The notes: generated from the letters alone by a model not told the origin. Positions 44,992 to 54,504 are shown, numbered from the stretch's first letter. The stretch: 64,000 nucleotides of DNA from CAWGXZ01 sp963826695 (GCA_963826695.1 CAWGXZ010000006.1:62001-126000); one strand, 5' to 3'. Numbers and translations: made by a program.

Positions 44992-45513
44992 TCAGCCACC
45001 TGCAGCCTGTCGATCCCTGGCTGGCAACTTCCACCCCGCCCGCACGAAGTGGCATGTATAACCGTTCGGTCTGCGTTCCAGGTAATCCTGGTGTTCCGGC
45101 TCTGCTTTCCAGAACGGCCCCGCCGGCGCCACCTCGGTGACGACCCGCCCCGGCCACAGACCGGATGCGTTCACGTCGGCGATGGTGTCTTCGGCGACCT
45201 GCTTCTGCTCCGGGCTGGTGGTGTAGATCGCCGAGCGGTAGCTCTCGCCCCTGTCGTTGCCCTGGCGATTGCGCGTCGTCGGGTCGTGAATCTGGAAAAA
45301 GAATTCGAGCAGCCGGCGATAGCTGAGCCTGGCCGGGTCGAACACGATCTCGATCGCCTCCGCGTGACTGCCGTGGTTTCGATAGGTGGCGTTCGGCACG
45401 TCGCCGCCAGAGTAACCGACGCTCGTGGAAATTACGCCATCCATCTTGCGGATGAGGTCCTGCATGCCCCAGAAGCAGCCGCCTGCAAGCACTGCACGTT
45501 CGCCGGTACTCAT
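44992..45513 (-). CDS. msrA: Peptide-methionine (S)-S-oxide reductase
   Basis: A 173-residue cytoplasmic MsrA reducing Met-S-sulfoxide. The catalytic motif is AGGCFWGMQD at the N-terminus. GYSGGDVPNATYRNHGSHAEAIEI, YRSAIYTTSPEQ and EPEHQDYLERRPNGYTCHF follow. It overlaps msrB by 4 bp. No signal peptide, in contrast to the broken exported copy at 46117. Confidence 0.97.
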   Translation of the reverse strand: MSTGERAVLAGGCFWGMQDLIRKMDGVISTSVGYSGGDVPNATYRNHGSHAEAIEIVFDPARLSYRRLLEFFFQIHDPTTRNRQGNDRGESYRSAIYTTSPEQKQVAEDTIADVNASGLWPGRVVTEVAPAGPFWKAEPEHQDYLERRPNGYTCHFVRAGWKLPARDRQAAGG

Positions 45514-45959
45514 TTCACATCCTCCACCTGGTCAAGATAAGCGCCGTAGCCTTCGGCTTCCATGTCATCGCGGTGGATGAAGCGCAGCGACGCGGAGTTG
45601 ATGCAATAGCGCAGGCCACCGCGATCGCGCGGACCATCGTCGAAGACGTGGCCGAGGTGGCTGTCGCCGGCGGCCGAGCGCACTTCGGTGCGGCTCATGC
45701 CGTGCGACACGTCATGCAACTCGTTGACGTTCGCCGACTCGACGGGCTTGGTAAAGCTCGGCCAGCCGCAGCCCGATTCGAACTTGTCGGTCGAGGCGAA
45801 CAGCGGTTCTCCGGAAACGATGTCGACGTAGAGGCCAGGCTGGTGGTTGTCGAGCAGTTCACCCGTGCCGGGTGCCTCGGTGCCGCCCTCCTGCGTGACG
45901 CGATATTGCTCCGCTGTGAGGCGCGCAAGGGCCTCGGGGCTTTTTCGGTAGTGGGCCAT
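45510..45959 (-). CDS. msrB: Peptide-methionine (R)-S-oxide reductase
   Basis: A 149-residue MsrB reducing Met-R-sulfoxide. I took the ATG at 45959 (MAHYRKSPEAL); an in-frame codon six residues earlier is also possible. Signatures are TEAPGTGELLDNHQPGLYVD, ESGCGWPSF, HLGHVFDDGPRDRGG and the catalytic Cys in LRYCINSASLRF. The CxxC pairs of zinc-binding MsrB are missing, so this is the zinc-free form. Confidence 0.96.
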   Translation of the reverse strand: MAHYRKSPEALARLTAEQYRVTQEGGTEAPGTGELLDNHQPGLYVDIVSGEPLFASTDKFESGCGWPSFTKPVESANVNELHDVSHGMSRTEVRSAAGDSHLGHVFDDGPRDRGGLRYCINSASLRFIHRDDMEAEGYGAYLDQVEDVK

Positions 45960-46116
45960 CTCGGATTCTCGTTGCAAGCAGGGTGACTATCGACTCGGAA
46001 CACCACCAGTCGCAACGGTCGGGCATTCGGCGGTAGCGGCAGGTTCAGCGGCGCACCGGGTTGCGAGACCGTTCCGTCGGCGGCAGTCGAAAGGATATGT
46101 CGCTTGTTGCCCTTGG

Positions 46117-46364
46117 TCACGGCCGGGCGCAGGGCGGGCCGGGGTGCCGCGTCAGGTAGTCCTGGTGGTAGGCCTCGGCCTCGTAAAAGGGCTTCTGCAG
46201 TTCAACGGTCGTGGCCAGGTGTTTGCCGAAGCCGGTGCTGCCCGAGCCGACGGCCCGGTACTTGGCCGTCAGCGCATCGCCGCCTGCATAACCCGACACG
46301 GCGCGCGTTGCGACCAGCAGGGCCACGGCAGCCAGCACAGCGCGGTGTCGTCGAGGGTTGTCAT
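46117..46364 (-). pseudogene. Remnant of an exported MsrA, catalytic core lost
   Basis: The start overlaps the stop of the DipZ-like gene (ATGA at 46361-46364). After allowing for one lost C near the start, the product is about 82 residues. It has a signal peptide (basic start, VLAAVALLVATRAVS) joined to two MsrA pieces: SGYAGGDALTAKYRAVGSG, like the post-catalytic strand, and FYEAEAYHQDYLTRHPG, like the MsrA C-terminus. The catalytic GCFW motif and the central domain are absent, so internal deletion has removed activity. The single indel alone could be an error, but the missing core cannot. Confidence 0.7.
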
Positions 46365-47656
46365 GATGTCTTGCCGTCCTTTCTGGCTTCGTCGAGCAGT
46401 TGTCGAATGACCTGCTCCGACTTTTCGTATTCGCCTTCGCCGAAATGGTGAAAGCGGACTTGTCCCTGGGCATCGACGAAGTAATGCGCCGGCCAGTAGT
46501 TGTTGCCGAAAGCGCGCCAGATACTGAAGTTGTTGTCCACCGCCACCGGGAACGGCACGTCCAGGTCGCGCAGCGCGCGCTTGACATTCGGGATGCTCTT
46601 CTCGAATGCGAACTCGGGGCTGTGCACACCGATGACCACCAGCCCCTGGTCCTTGTACTTGCGATGCCATTCGCGCACATAGGGCAGAGCGTTGCGGCAA
46701 TTGCTGCAGCCGAAGGTCCAGAAATCGATCAGCACGACTTTGCCGCGCAACTCGGCGGCCGTGAGCGGCGCCGAGTTCAGCCACTCCACGGCGCCGCTCA
46801 GCGGCGGCATGGCACCTTCGGAGGGCAGGTTCAGGCGCGGTCTGGCCAGCGCCTGCACGGGCAGGAATTCGAACGCCTTCACGGCAGTCCCGGCTGTGGA
46901 GGCGGGCATCACGGGCGGCGACAGGGGCGCAGGGAGTCGGTCCAGCAGACGCTGCTCGATCGCAACGCCCCCCTGCGACAGCGCGGTCAACGGGCCGGTG
47001 TCCAGCCCGAAGGCCACCGCAGCGACGCCGGCCAGCACGGCCGCACCCAGACCGCGCCGCAGCCACTCGCCGGTGCCCAGCGAACGCTTGAGCACTGCGA
47101 ACATCCGCTGGCCCGTGCCCAGCACCAGCGCCAGCGACGACACGGCACCGGCCGCATAGCTCAGCAGCAGCAGCGACGTGTGCGCGGACGGGCCCTGGAG
47201 CGCCGCCGCCGTCAACACCAGGCCCAGCACCGGCCCGGCACAAGGGGCCCACAGCAAGCCGGTGGCGACACCGACCATCAAAGACGTCAGCACCGGGCTG
47301 GCCTGGGTCGATGCGTCGCGGCGCCGCGCCAGCGCCGACAGCCGCGAGCCCAGCGCCACCAGCGGGCGGGTCAGGCGCCCGGCCAGCGCCGGAGCCAGCA
47401 GCGTGGCGCCCATCAACGCCAGCACGGCCATGGCCAGCCAGCGGCCATAGTCGTTGGCCTCGACGGCCCAGCCGCCGGCCACGGCGCCCAGCGACGCGAC
47501 GCCTGCGAAGGTCAGCGCCATGCCCGCCAGCAGCGGCAGGCTGCTCTTCGCAAAGGGCTGGTCGACGCGAGCGAAGACGAAGGGGATGACCGGCAGGATG
47601 CAGGGCGCGAAGATCGTCAGCGCGCCGGCCAGGTAGGTCAGGATGAAATAGACCAT
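46361..47656 (-). CDS. DipZ-like fusion: CcdA/DsbD membrane domain plus thioredoxin domain
   Basis: A 431-residue protein that moves electrons across the inner membrane to a periplasmic thioredoxin-like domain. The membrane part (residues 1 to about 230) has the paired cysteines in FAPCILPV and WAPCAGPVLG. The C-terminal domain has the redox motif FGCSNCRNALPYV, then a peroxiredoxin/thioredoxin fold with FPVAVDNNFSIWRAFGNNYWP. It could supply reducing power to periplasmic methionine sulfoxide repair. It lies between the MXKDX gene and the msr genes on the same strand. Confidence 0.92.
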   Translation of the reverse strand: MVYFILTYLAGALTIFAPCILPVIPFVFARVDQPFAKSSLPLLAGMALTFAGVASLGAVAGGWAVEANDYGRWLAMAVLALMGATLLAPALAGRLTRPLVALGSRLSALARRRDASTQASPVLTSLMVGVATGLLWAPCAGPVLGLVLTAAALQGPSAHTSLLLLSYAAGAVSSLALVLGTGQRMFAVLKRSLGTGEWLRRGLGAAVLAGVAAVAFGLDTGPLTALSQGGVAIEQRLLDRLPAPLSPPVMPASTAGTAVKAFEFLPVQALARPRLNLPSEGAMPPLSGAVEWLNSAPLTAAELRGKVVLIDFWTFGCSNCRNALPYVREWHRKYKDQGLVVIGVHSPEFAFEKSIPNVKRALRDLDVPFPVAVDNNFSIWRAFGNNYWPAHYFVDAQGQVRFHHFGEGEYEKSEQVIRQLLDEARKDGKTS

Positions 47657-47720
47657 GGAGGTCCTCCGGAACGCCAGCCCCGCTTGCAGTCGCGGGACTG
47701 GACGTGAAGCGTGGCGAGGC

Positions 47721-48047
47721 TTACTTCTTCATCGCGTCGGGGGCCATGCCGTCCTTGGCCATGCCGTCCTTCTTCATTGCGTCCTTGCCCATCGCGTCCT
47801 TGTCCATCGCGTCTTTCCCCATGGCGTCCTTGCCCATGGCGTCCTTGCCCATCGAATCCTTCTTCATCGCAGTCCTTCTTCATGCCGTCGTGCGCCATCG
47901 CGCCGGAGGCCGGCATGTCCTTCTTCATGGCGCTGGCGTGCTGCCTTCCTTGGCCATGCCGTCCTTCTTCATCTCGTCGGCGGCAAACGCCGAGACCGAG
48001 CCGATCGCCATGCAGGCGGCCAGCAGGGTTGCGGAGATCTTGTTCAT
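47721..48047 (-). CDS. Pentapeptide MXKDX repeat protein, Met-rich, exported; two frameshifts
   Basis: A protein of about 108 residues. The signal peptide is MNKISATLLAACMAIGSVSA, cleaved at FAA-DEMKK. The rest is a run of five-residue units of the form M(K/G/D)KD(G/A/S), with Met about every fifth residue and Lys/Asp between. Such proteins are annotated as pentapeptide MXKDX repeat proteins and have no fixed function. Two small indels, near 47938 and near 47868, interrupt the frame, but the repeat continues in the shifted frames. The DNA therefore also shows a short tandem repeat. It lies between the molybdopterin oxidoreductase and the DipZ-like gene. Confidence 0.82.
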
Positions 48048-48129
48048 GTGTTGTCCTCTCGGAGTCGTGGTGTGAATGGCACAGCCCGAGATGGACCGGC
48101 CGCAAGTTCAACAGCGTTGAGCCGCTGGC

Positions 48130-48927
48130 TCAACTGCCGCCGAACCAGTTGTAGCCCTGGTCTTCCCAATAGCCGCCAGGGTAGGTGTTGGTGACGAAGA
48201 TCGCCTGGATGTGCTTCGGGTTCTTGTAGCCGAGCTTGGTGGGCATGCGCAGCTTCATCGGGAAGCCGTACTTCGGCGGCAGCGTCTGGCCGTCGTAGGT
48301 CAGCGCCAGCAGCGTCTGCGGGTGCAGCGCGGTCGGCCATGTCGATGCTGGTGTAGTAGTCGTCGGCGCACTTGAAGCCGACGTACTTGGCGCTGGTGTC
48401 GGCGCCGACGCGCTGCAGGAAGTCGGCGAAGCGGCACGCCGCCCCACTTGCCGATGGCGCTCCAGCCTTCCACGCAGATGTGGCGCGTGACCTGGTCGCG
48501 CTGCGGCATGGCGCGCAGCTCGGGCAAGGTCCAGCGGCGCTTGTCGGCCACCAGGCCGGTCACTTCCAGCCGGTAGCCGGTCTTCGTCGACGATGCGGAC
48601 CTCGTCTTCGCCGTAGTAGGCGTTGAACGGAAACGGCCGCGTGATCATCGACTCGGGATAGGTCGGCGCCAGCTGCTGCGGGTCGAAGATCCAGCCCTGC
48701 GCGCGGTCGTTGAAGCGCGAGATGCGCGTTCAGCGCCGCTCTCGACGCTGGCGTTGTCGCTGATGCTGCAGCCGGTCAGCAGCGACAGGCCGCCCAGGGT
48801 CAGCGAGCGCTGCAGGAAGGCGCGGCGGGCGGGTTGCTCGATGCGTCGCGCCGATCAGCTTGCGTGCTTCGGACAACGCGGCATCGGCATCGACGCCGGG
48901 CAGCGGGGGGCGCTTGAAGCGGTTCAT
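48130..48927 (-). CDS. Sulfite-oxidase-fold molybdopterin oxidoreductase (MsrP/YedY-like), several frameshifts
   Basis: A Tat-exported molybdenum enzyme of about 264 residues once the frame is repaired. The Tat signal is RRAFLQRSLTLGG followed by a lipobox-like LLTGC. The cofactor Cys is in TRHICVEGWSAIGKWGG, and CADDYYTSIDM and YGFPMKLRMPTKLGYKNPK follow, ending GYNWFGGS. Extra bases near 48342, 48438, 48573, 48735, 48744 and 48843 split it; all look like single insertions. It overlaps the upstream cytochrome b gene (TGA/ATG), its likely electron donor. Substrate is inferred from neighbours to be methionine sulfoxide. Confidence 0.82.
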
Positions 48928-49577
48928 GCTGCACTCCCGGCGCGGCCGCTGCAGCATCGTCAGCAGGGTCTTGGGCACCAGCGCCACCATCACCAGGTGC
49001 ACGCGCGACGAAGCCGACCAGCAGCGGCCATGCGCGACGAAGTGGATGCGGCGCGCCGATCTCGTAGCCGCCCAGCAGCTCGCGCAGCAGGCCGAACTGC
49101 ACCGACTTCCACAGCACCAGGCCCGACAGCACCAGCAGCACGGTGTCGACCATCACGAACAGGTAGGCAAGCCGCTGCACCTGGTTGTAGCGACGCGGGT
49201 CGGCATGCGACAGCTTGCCGCGCAGCGCGGCCATCGCGTCGCGCCAGACGCCGCGCGGCGAAAGCGGAAAGAACTTCACGGCCAGGCGGCCGGCTCGCGA
49301 CGTTCAGCGCCAGGTACACGAGCGCCGTTGGCAGCCAGCAGCCACATCGCCGCGAAGTGCCATTGCAGCGCACCGCCGAGCCAGCCGCCCGAGCGTCGCC
49401 TCGCCCGGAAACTGGAACGGGAAGAACGGCGACGCGTTGTAGATGCGCCAGCCGCTGGTCGATCAGCACCAGCACGGCCAGCGCATTGAGCCAGTGGTTG
49501 ATGCGCATCCACAGCGGGTGGATGGGCTGTCGACGTGAAACGCTGGCTGCCTGAAGGGGGTGGCTTGGCTGTTCCAT
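48924..49577 (-). CDS. Membrane cytochrome b (cytochrome b561 / hydrogenase cytochrome-b type), many frameshifts
   Basis: A di-heme-type membrane protein of about 215 residues after frame repair. Readable pieces in order: HPLWMRINHWLNALAVLVLI (first helix with a heme His), ALQWHFAAMWLLAANG (second helix), VYLALNVAS, then AYLFVMVDTVLLVLSGLVLW, ARRIHF-like and VALVPKTLLTML. At least seven single-base insertions lie between 49005 and 49465. It is the first gene of the repair run, directly upstream of its molybdoenzyme partner, and is divergent from the response regulator with 96 bp between starts. Confidence 0.78.
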
Positions 49578-49673
49578 GCGAAGCAGTCTCACGCCGAACC
49601 GGTCGCCGATGCATCACGGAGAGTTCAAAGAATCGTGACAACTCCGCCAGCCGACGCGCCGACAATTCACCGC

Positions 49674-50398
49674 ATGGACACCGCCAAACGCGTGCTGATC
49701 GTCGAGGACGACGCCCACATCGCCGAGCTGCTGCGCACTGCACCTGCACGACGAGGGCTATGCCGTGACGCATGCGGCCGACGGTCATGCCGGCGTGCGC
49801 GAACTGGAGCGCGGACCGCTGGGATGCGCTGGTGCTGGACCTGATGCTGCCGGGCATCGACGGCCTGGAGATCTGCCGCCGCGCGCGCGCCATGACGCGC
49901 TACACGCCGATCATCATCACCAGCGCACGCTCGAGCGAAGTGCACCGGATCCTCGGCCTCGAACTCGGCGCCGACGACTACCTGGCCAAGCCCTTCTCCG
50001 TGCTGGAACTGGTGGCACGGGTGCGCGCGCTGCTGCGCCGCAGCGAGGCGATGGCCCGCCATGCACGGCTGGAGTCGGGCCGGCTGGACGTGGGCAACAT
50101 CGGCATCGACCCCATCGCCCGCGAGGTGCGCGTCGACGGCAAGCCGATCGACCTGACACCGCGCGAATTCGACCTGCTGCACTTTTTCGCGCGACACCCG
50201 GGCCGGGTGTTCTCGCGGCTGGATCTGCTGAACCAGGTCTGGGGCTACCAGCACGACGGCTACGAACACACCGTCAACACGCACATCAACCGGCTGCGCA
50301 TGAAGGTCGAGGCGGATCCGGCGCAGCCGCGCCGCATCCTCACCGTGTGGGGCAAGGGGTACCGGCTGGCCGATGGTGCCGGCGAGACAGCCCCATGA
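49674..50398 (+). CDS. OmpR/PhoB-family response regulator, two frameshifts
   Basis: A two-component response regulator of about 240 residues. The receiver domain starts RVLIVEDDAHIAELLR. The phospho-acceptor Asp is in LVLDLMLPGIDG, and the switch Lys in DDYLAKPFSVLEL. The winged-helix DNA-binding domain shows LTPREFDLLHFFARHPGRV and TVNTHINRLRMKVE. Single extra bases near 49738 and 49818 break the receiver frame; removing them gives a normal domain. It overlaps the kinase gene by 4 bp and is divergent from the cytochrome b / molybdoenzyme operon, which it probably controls. Confidence 0.92.
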
Positions 50399-51885
50399 AG
50401 CACAGCTCCCGCTCGCTGCACTGGCGCACATGGAGCTTGTCGCGCCGCCTGTCGGCGGTGTTCGCCGTTCTGCTGCTGGCCTGCTGCGGCGCCTCGGCCT
50501 GGCTGCAGACGGCCGCCAGCGCGCGCCAGGAGCGCGAGGTCACGCAGCGCCTGTCGCTGGGCCTGGCCGCGCACATCGCCGGCAACGCCGAGCTGATGCA
50601 CGGCGGCGCACTCAATCCCGACGCGGTGCGCGAGCTGTTCGACAAGCTGATGGCGGTGAACCCCAGCGTCGAGGTCTACCTGCTCGACACCGCAGGGGCG
50701 CATCGTGGCGCAGGCGGCGCCCGCCGGGTCATCTGAAGCACGACCGCGTCGACCTGGCGCCGGTGCGCGCACTGCTGGCCGGCGCGGCCCTGCCGATCCT
50801 GGGCGACGACCCGCGCGGCAACGGCGGTGCCAAGGTCTTCAGCGCGGCGCCGTTGCAGGCGCAGGGGCGCGACGCCGGCTATGTCTACGTGGTGCTGTCG
50901 GGCGAAGACCGCGATGCGATCAGCGCGCACATTGCCGCGGCGGCCGTGCTGCGCACCACGTTGTGGTCGATGGCGCTGGTGGCGTTGCTGGGCCTGTTCG
51001 CAGGCATCGCGGCGTTCAGGCTCATCACCCGGCCGCTGCGGGACCTGACCGCGGCGGTGCAGGCTTTCGAGCACGATGGCGTGACCGCTTTGGGCGACAC
51101 CACGCCGGCGCTCCAGCGCGTCGCCCGCGGCGACGACGAGATCGCCAAGCTGGGTCAGAGCTTCATGCAAATGACCCAGCGCATCGCCGAACAATGGCAG
51201 ACGCTGACGGCGCAGGACCAGCAACGCCGCGAGCTGTTCGCCAACATCTCGCACGACCTGCGCACGCCCCTGACGTCGTTGCACGGCTACCTGGAAACGC
51301 TGCTGATGAAGGCCGACAGGCTGGACAGCAGCGAGCGTCGGCGCTACCTGGAAATCGCCCTCGGTCAGAGTCGCAAGGTGGGCCGACTGGCGCAGGAGTT
51401 GTTCGAACTGGCACGTCTGGAATACGGCGTCGTCAAGCCCGACAAGGAACGCTTTGCGCTGGCCGACCTGGTGCAGGACGTGTTCCAGAAATTCGAGCTG
51501 GCAGCTGGAGCGCGCTGCCAGAAGCTGGTGCCACGAGATCGACCAGGATTTGCCGGTCGTCCATGCCGACCTGGGCATGATCGAACGTGTGCTGACCAAC
51601 CTGCTCGACAACGCCATTCGCCACACCCCCGAAGGCGGTGAGATCGCCGTGCGGCTGGCGCATGACGGCACGGGCGTGCAGGTCGAAGTCAGCGACACCG
51701 GCCCCGGCATTCCGCAAGACCTGCAACCGGTGATCTTCACGCGGCCGGCTTTCGCGTCCAGCGGTGAACGTGGTGGCGGCCTCGGGTTGATGATCGTGCG
51801 GCGCATCCTGCAGCTGCATGGCAGCGACATTCGGCTGGTAAGTCGTGCGGGCCGGGGCGCTGTGTTCGTATTCGGGCTGGAATAG
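50395..51885 (+). CDS. Sensor histidine kinase, three frameshifts
   Basis: A membrane histidine kinase of about 495 residues. The first helix is LSAVFAVLLLACCGASAWL, followed by a periplasmic sensor region, a second helix (TTLWSMALVALLGLFAGIAAF), HAMP, the phospho-accepting FANISHDLRTPLTSLHG and the ATPase domain (NLLDNAIRHTPEGG, VSDTGPGIP, GERGGGLGLMIV). Extra bases near 50698, 50729 and 51531 interrupt it. Partner of the response regulator just upstream. By analogy with HprSR of E. coli it may sense oxidation in the periplasm; this is inferred from context. Confidence 0.9.
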
Positions 51886-52077
51886 CCAAAAGAGAGCGAG
51901 CCTGGAGATGACCGGTGTCGTGATCGCTGTACGGGGATCACGGCCATTCACGGTCGCAACCCGTGCGCTCATCCAAAACGCAGCCGTCTTGCTCGCTTCG
52001 TTGGCCAGCGGACCCTCGACGCTTCTCACACCGTTCAGACGGTGCGCTCGACTCCGAAGCCAGCCGGCGTCCTGCCG

Positions 52078-53065
52078 CTATTCGATGGTCACCTTCGCTT
52101 CCTTCACGAGTTTCGCGAACTTCTCGGTCTCGCCCTTGATCTGCTGGGCCATCTGGTCGCCGCTGTTGCCGATCGGCTCCGCACCGATTTCTTCCATGCG
52201 CTTGCGAAATTCTGGCGACTGGATGATCTTGACCATCTCGGCATTCAGCCGGGCCACCACGTCCTTGGGCGTGGCAACCGGGGCGAGAACACCGAACCAG
52301 GTTCCGATGTTGAAACCCTTGAGACCCGCTTCCTCGAGCGTCGGCACCTCGGGCAGCGCCGACGAACGCTTGGCTGTCGTGACGGCCAGCGGGCGCAGCT
52401 TGCCACCCTTGATGTGCGGCAGAACGGGCGTGATCGTGTCGAACGACATCGTGATCTGGGACCCCAGCAAGTCGCTGGCGAGCGGACCGCTGCCCTTGTA
52501 GGGGACGTGGATCAGATCCGTGCCGGTGAGGTTCTCGAACTGGGTGCCGATGAGGTGCTGCGCCGTTCCGTTGCCATTGGAGCCGTAGGTCAGTTTGCCG
52601 GGCTGCGACTTGGCAAGTGCGACCAGTTCGGCGACGTTCTTCGCCGGGTTGCTGGCATTCACGACCAGCACGTTCGGCACCATCGCGATCGTGGTGATCG
52701 GTGCAAAGTCCTTCTGGAAGTCGTATGGCAACTTCTTGTAGATGCTCGAGGCGATCGTGTGGTGCACGGCACCCACGAGCAGCGTGTATCCATCGGGCTT
52801 CGACTTTGGAAACGTAGTCGGCACCGAGCGTGGCGCCGGCGCCAGGCTTGCTTTCGACAATCACGGGCTGGCGCAGGCTCTGCTGCAGTTTTTCGCCGAG
52901 CGCCCGGGCCAGCACGTCGGTCGTGCCGCCGGCCGGGAAGGGCACGATCAGGCTGATCGGCCTGCTCGGCCAGGCTTGTGCCATGGCACTGCCGCCCGAC
53001 ACGGTCAATGCCAGGGCGATGGCTTGCACCAACTGGCGGCGGGGAACGATGGGTGGGTTCTTCAT
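52078..53065 (-). CDS. Bug-family substrate-binding protein of the tartrate cassette, one frameshift
   Basis: A TTT-type receptor of about 328 residues. The ATG at 53065 follows TTGGAGACC and overlaps the eno stop. The signal is cleaved near AMA-QAWPS. Family blocks are RPISLIVPFPAGGTTD, VIVESKPGAGATLGADYVSK, KPDGYTLLVGA, VPYKGSGPLASD and LPEVPTLEEAG. One extra A near 52808 shifts the frame between DYVSK and KPDGYT. Being last in the ttuC-ttuD-pyk-eno run, its ligand is probably tartrate, malate or a related hydroxy acid. No gene lies in the 192 bp after it (51886-52077). Confidence 0.9.
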
Positions 53066-54495
53066 GCTGGTCTCCAATTTGCGCTCATCGCGCCGAGTTC
53101 GCCCAGACTGCAACTGCCGGGCGGGGAATCCGGTTCGCCGTGGGGTGAACCGGCAAAAGCGTGGCTGCGGCGACCGAACGGTCCGCCGAGCTCGACGGTC
53201 AACGCTGGGGTGGCTTGCAGCGATCGGATCGCCATGCGTCCGGCGAAATGCGCGGCAGGGCCGAGCTCGGACTCGATCAGAAGCAGCCGGTTGTACTTGG
53301 CCATGCGGTCCGATCGGCACAGCGAACCGGTCTTGATCTGTGTGGCCGCGGTGCAGACGCTGAGGTCTGCGATGGTCGTGTCTTCGGTCTCGCCGGAGCG
53401 GTGCGAGACCACCGAGGCGAAGCCGGCTGCCTCCGCCATTGCAATCGCCGCAAGGGTTTCGGTCAGCGTCCCGATCTGGTTCGGCTTGATCAGGATCGAG
53501 TTGGCCGCACTGCGTGCGATGCCTTCCCGGAGGATTTCCGTGTTGGTGACGAAGAGGTCGTCGCCGACCAGCTGCACCTTGCTGCCCAGCCTGGCGGTGA
53601 GCAATTCCCAGCCGTCCCAGTCGTCTTCGGCCATGCCGTCTTCGATGGTGACGATCGGATAAGCGTCGACCCAGCGCGCCAGGTAATCGACGAACTGCGC
53701 GGAGTCGAAGCGTTTGCCTTCCGAGGCGAGTTCATACGAGCCGTTCTTGTGGAACTCCGAACTTGCGACATCGAGCCCCAGTGCGATGTCCGCTCCCGGC
53801 TTGAAGCCGGCCTGCTCGATGGCCGCGAGGATGACTTCGATGGCCGCTTCGTTGGACGGCAGGTCGGGAGCGAAGCCGCCTTCGTCGCCGACTGCCGTCG
53901 ACATGCCTCGGCTCTTCAGCAGCGCCTTCAGCGAGTGGAAGACCTCCACGCCCCAGCGCATGGCTTCCGAGAACCGGGCGGCGCCCACCGGCAGCACCAT
54001 GAACTCCTGCATGTCGACGTTGTTGTCGGCATGGGCGCCGCCGTTGATGATGTTCATCATCGGCAGCGGCAGCCGCGGATCTCTTCCGCGCCCGAGGTGG
54101 CGGTACAGCGGCAAACCCGCAGACGCGGCGCTGGCCTTGGCCAGGGCCAGCGAGACGGCGAGGATCGCGTTCGCCCCCAGGCGTGACTTGGTCGGTGTCC
54201 CGTCGAGGTCGATCATCGATTGATCGAGCGTCGCCTGGTCGTGGGCCTCGCGTCCGGTGAGCGCGAGGCTGATCTCGCCATTGACGTGCGCCACGGCCTT
54301 CGCAACGCCTTTGCCGAGGTAACGCTGCGGGTCACCGTCTCGCAACTCGAGGGCCTCGCGTGCACCGGTGGATGCGCCCGAGGGCGACGCCGCGAAACCG
54401 CGCGCACCATCGGCCAGGACGACCTCGGCCGCGACGGTGGGATTGCCACGCGAGTCGAGAATCTCGAATCCGCGGACGTGTTGAATCGTGCTCAT
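53062..54495 (-). CDS. eno: Enolase with a C-terminal extension
   Basis: Phosphopyruvate hydratase, converting 2-phosphoglycerate to phosphoenolpyruvate. Signatures are IQHVRGFEILDSRGNPTV, ASPSGASTGAREALELRDGD, LPMMNIINGGAHADNN, VTIEDGMAEDDWDGW, LIKPNQIGTLTET and SHRSGETEDTTIADLSV. ATG 54495 is used. The frame runs to 477 residues, some 45 more than usual. The normal end would fall near GRMAIRSL, but the frame continues through a Gly/Ser/Pro-rich tail to a TGA that overlaps the Bug start. The tail may be real, or a lost stop or indel may have created it. Confidence 0.93.
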   Translation of the reverse strand: MSTIQHVRGFEILDSRGNPTVAAEVVLADGARGFAASPSGASTGAREALELRDGDPQRYLGKGVAKAVAHVNGEISLALTGREAHDQATLDQSMIDLDGTPTKSRLGANAILAVSLALAKASAASAGLPLYRHLGRGRDPRLPLPMMNIINGGAHADNNVDMQEFMVLPVGAARFSEAMRWGVEVFHSLKALLKSRGMSTAVGDEGGFAPDLPSNEAAIEVILAAIEQAGFKPGADIALGLDVASSEFHKNGSYELASEGKRFDSAQFVDYLARWVDAYPIVTIEDGMAEDDWDGWELLTARLGSKVQLVGDDLFVTNTEILREGIARSAANSILIKPNQIGTLTETLAAIAMAEAAGFASVVSHRSGETEDTTIADLSVCTAATQIKTGSLCRSDRMAKYNRLLLIESELGPAAHFAGRMAIRSLQATPALTVELGGPFGRRSHAFAGSPHGEPDSPPGSCSLGELGAMSANWRPA

Positions 54496-54504
54496 GGGCA
54501 AGCC

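Noticed and set aside
47721..48047. Short tandem repeats resembling a repeat array
   Set aside because: The unit is about 15 bp without spacers and codes for MXKDX pentapeptides behind a signal peptide, so it is a coding repeat and not a CRISPR or satellite.
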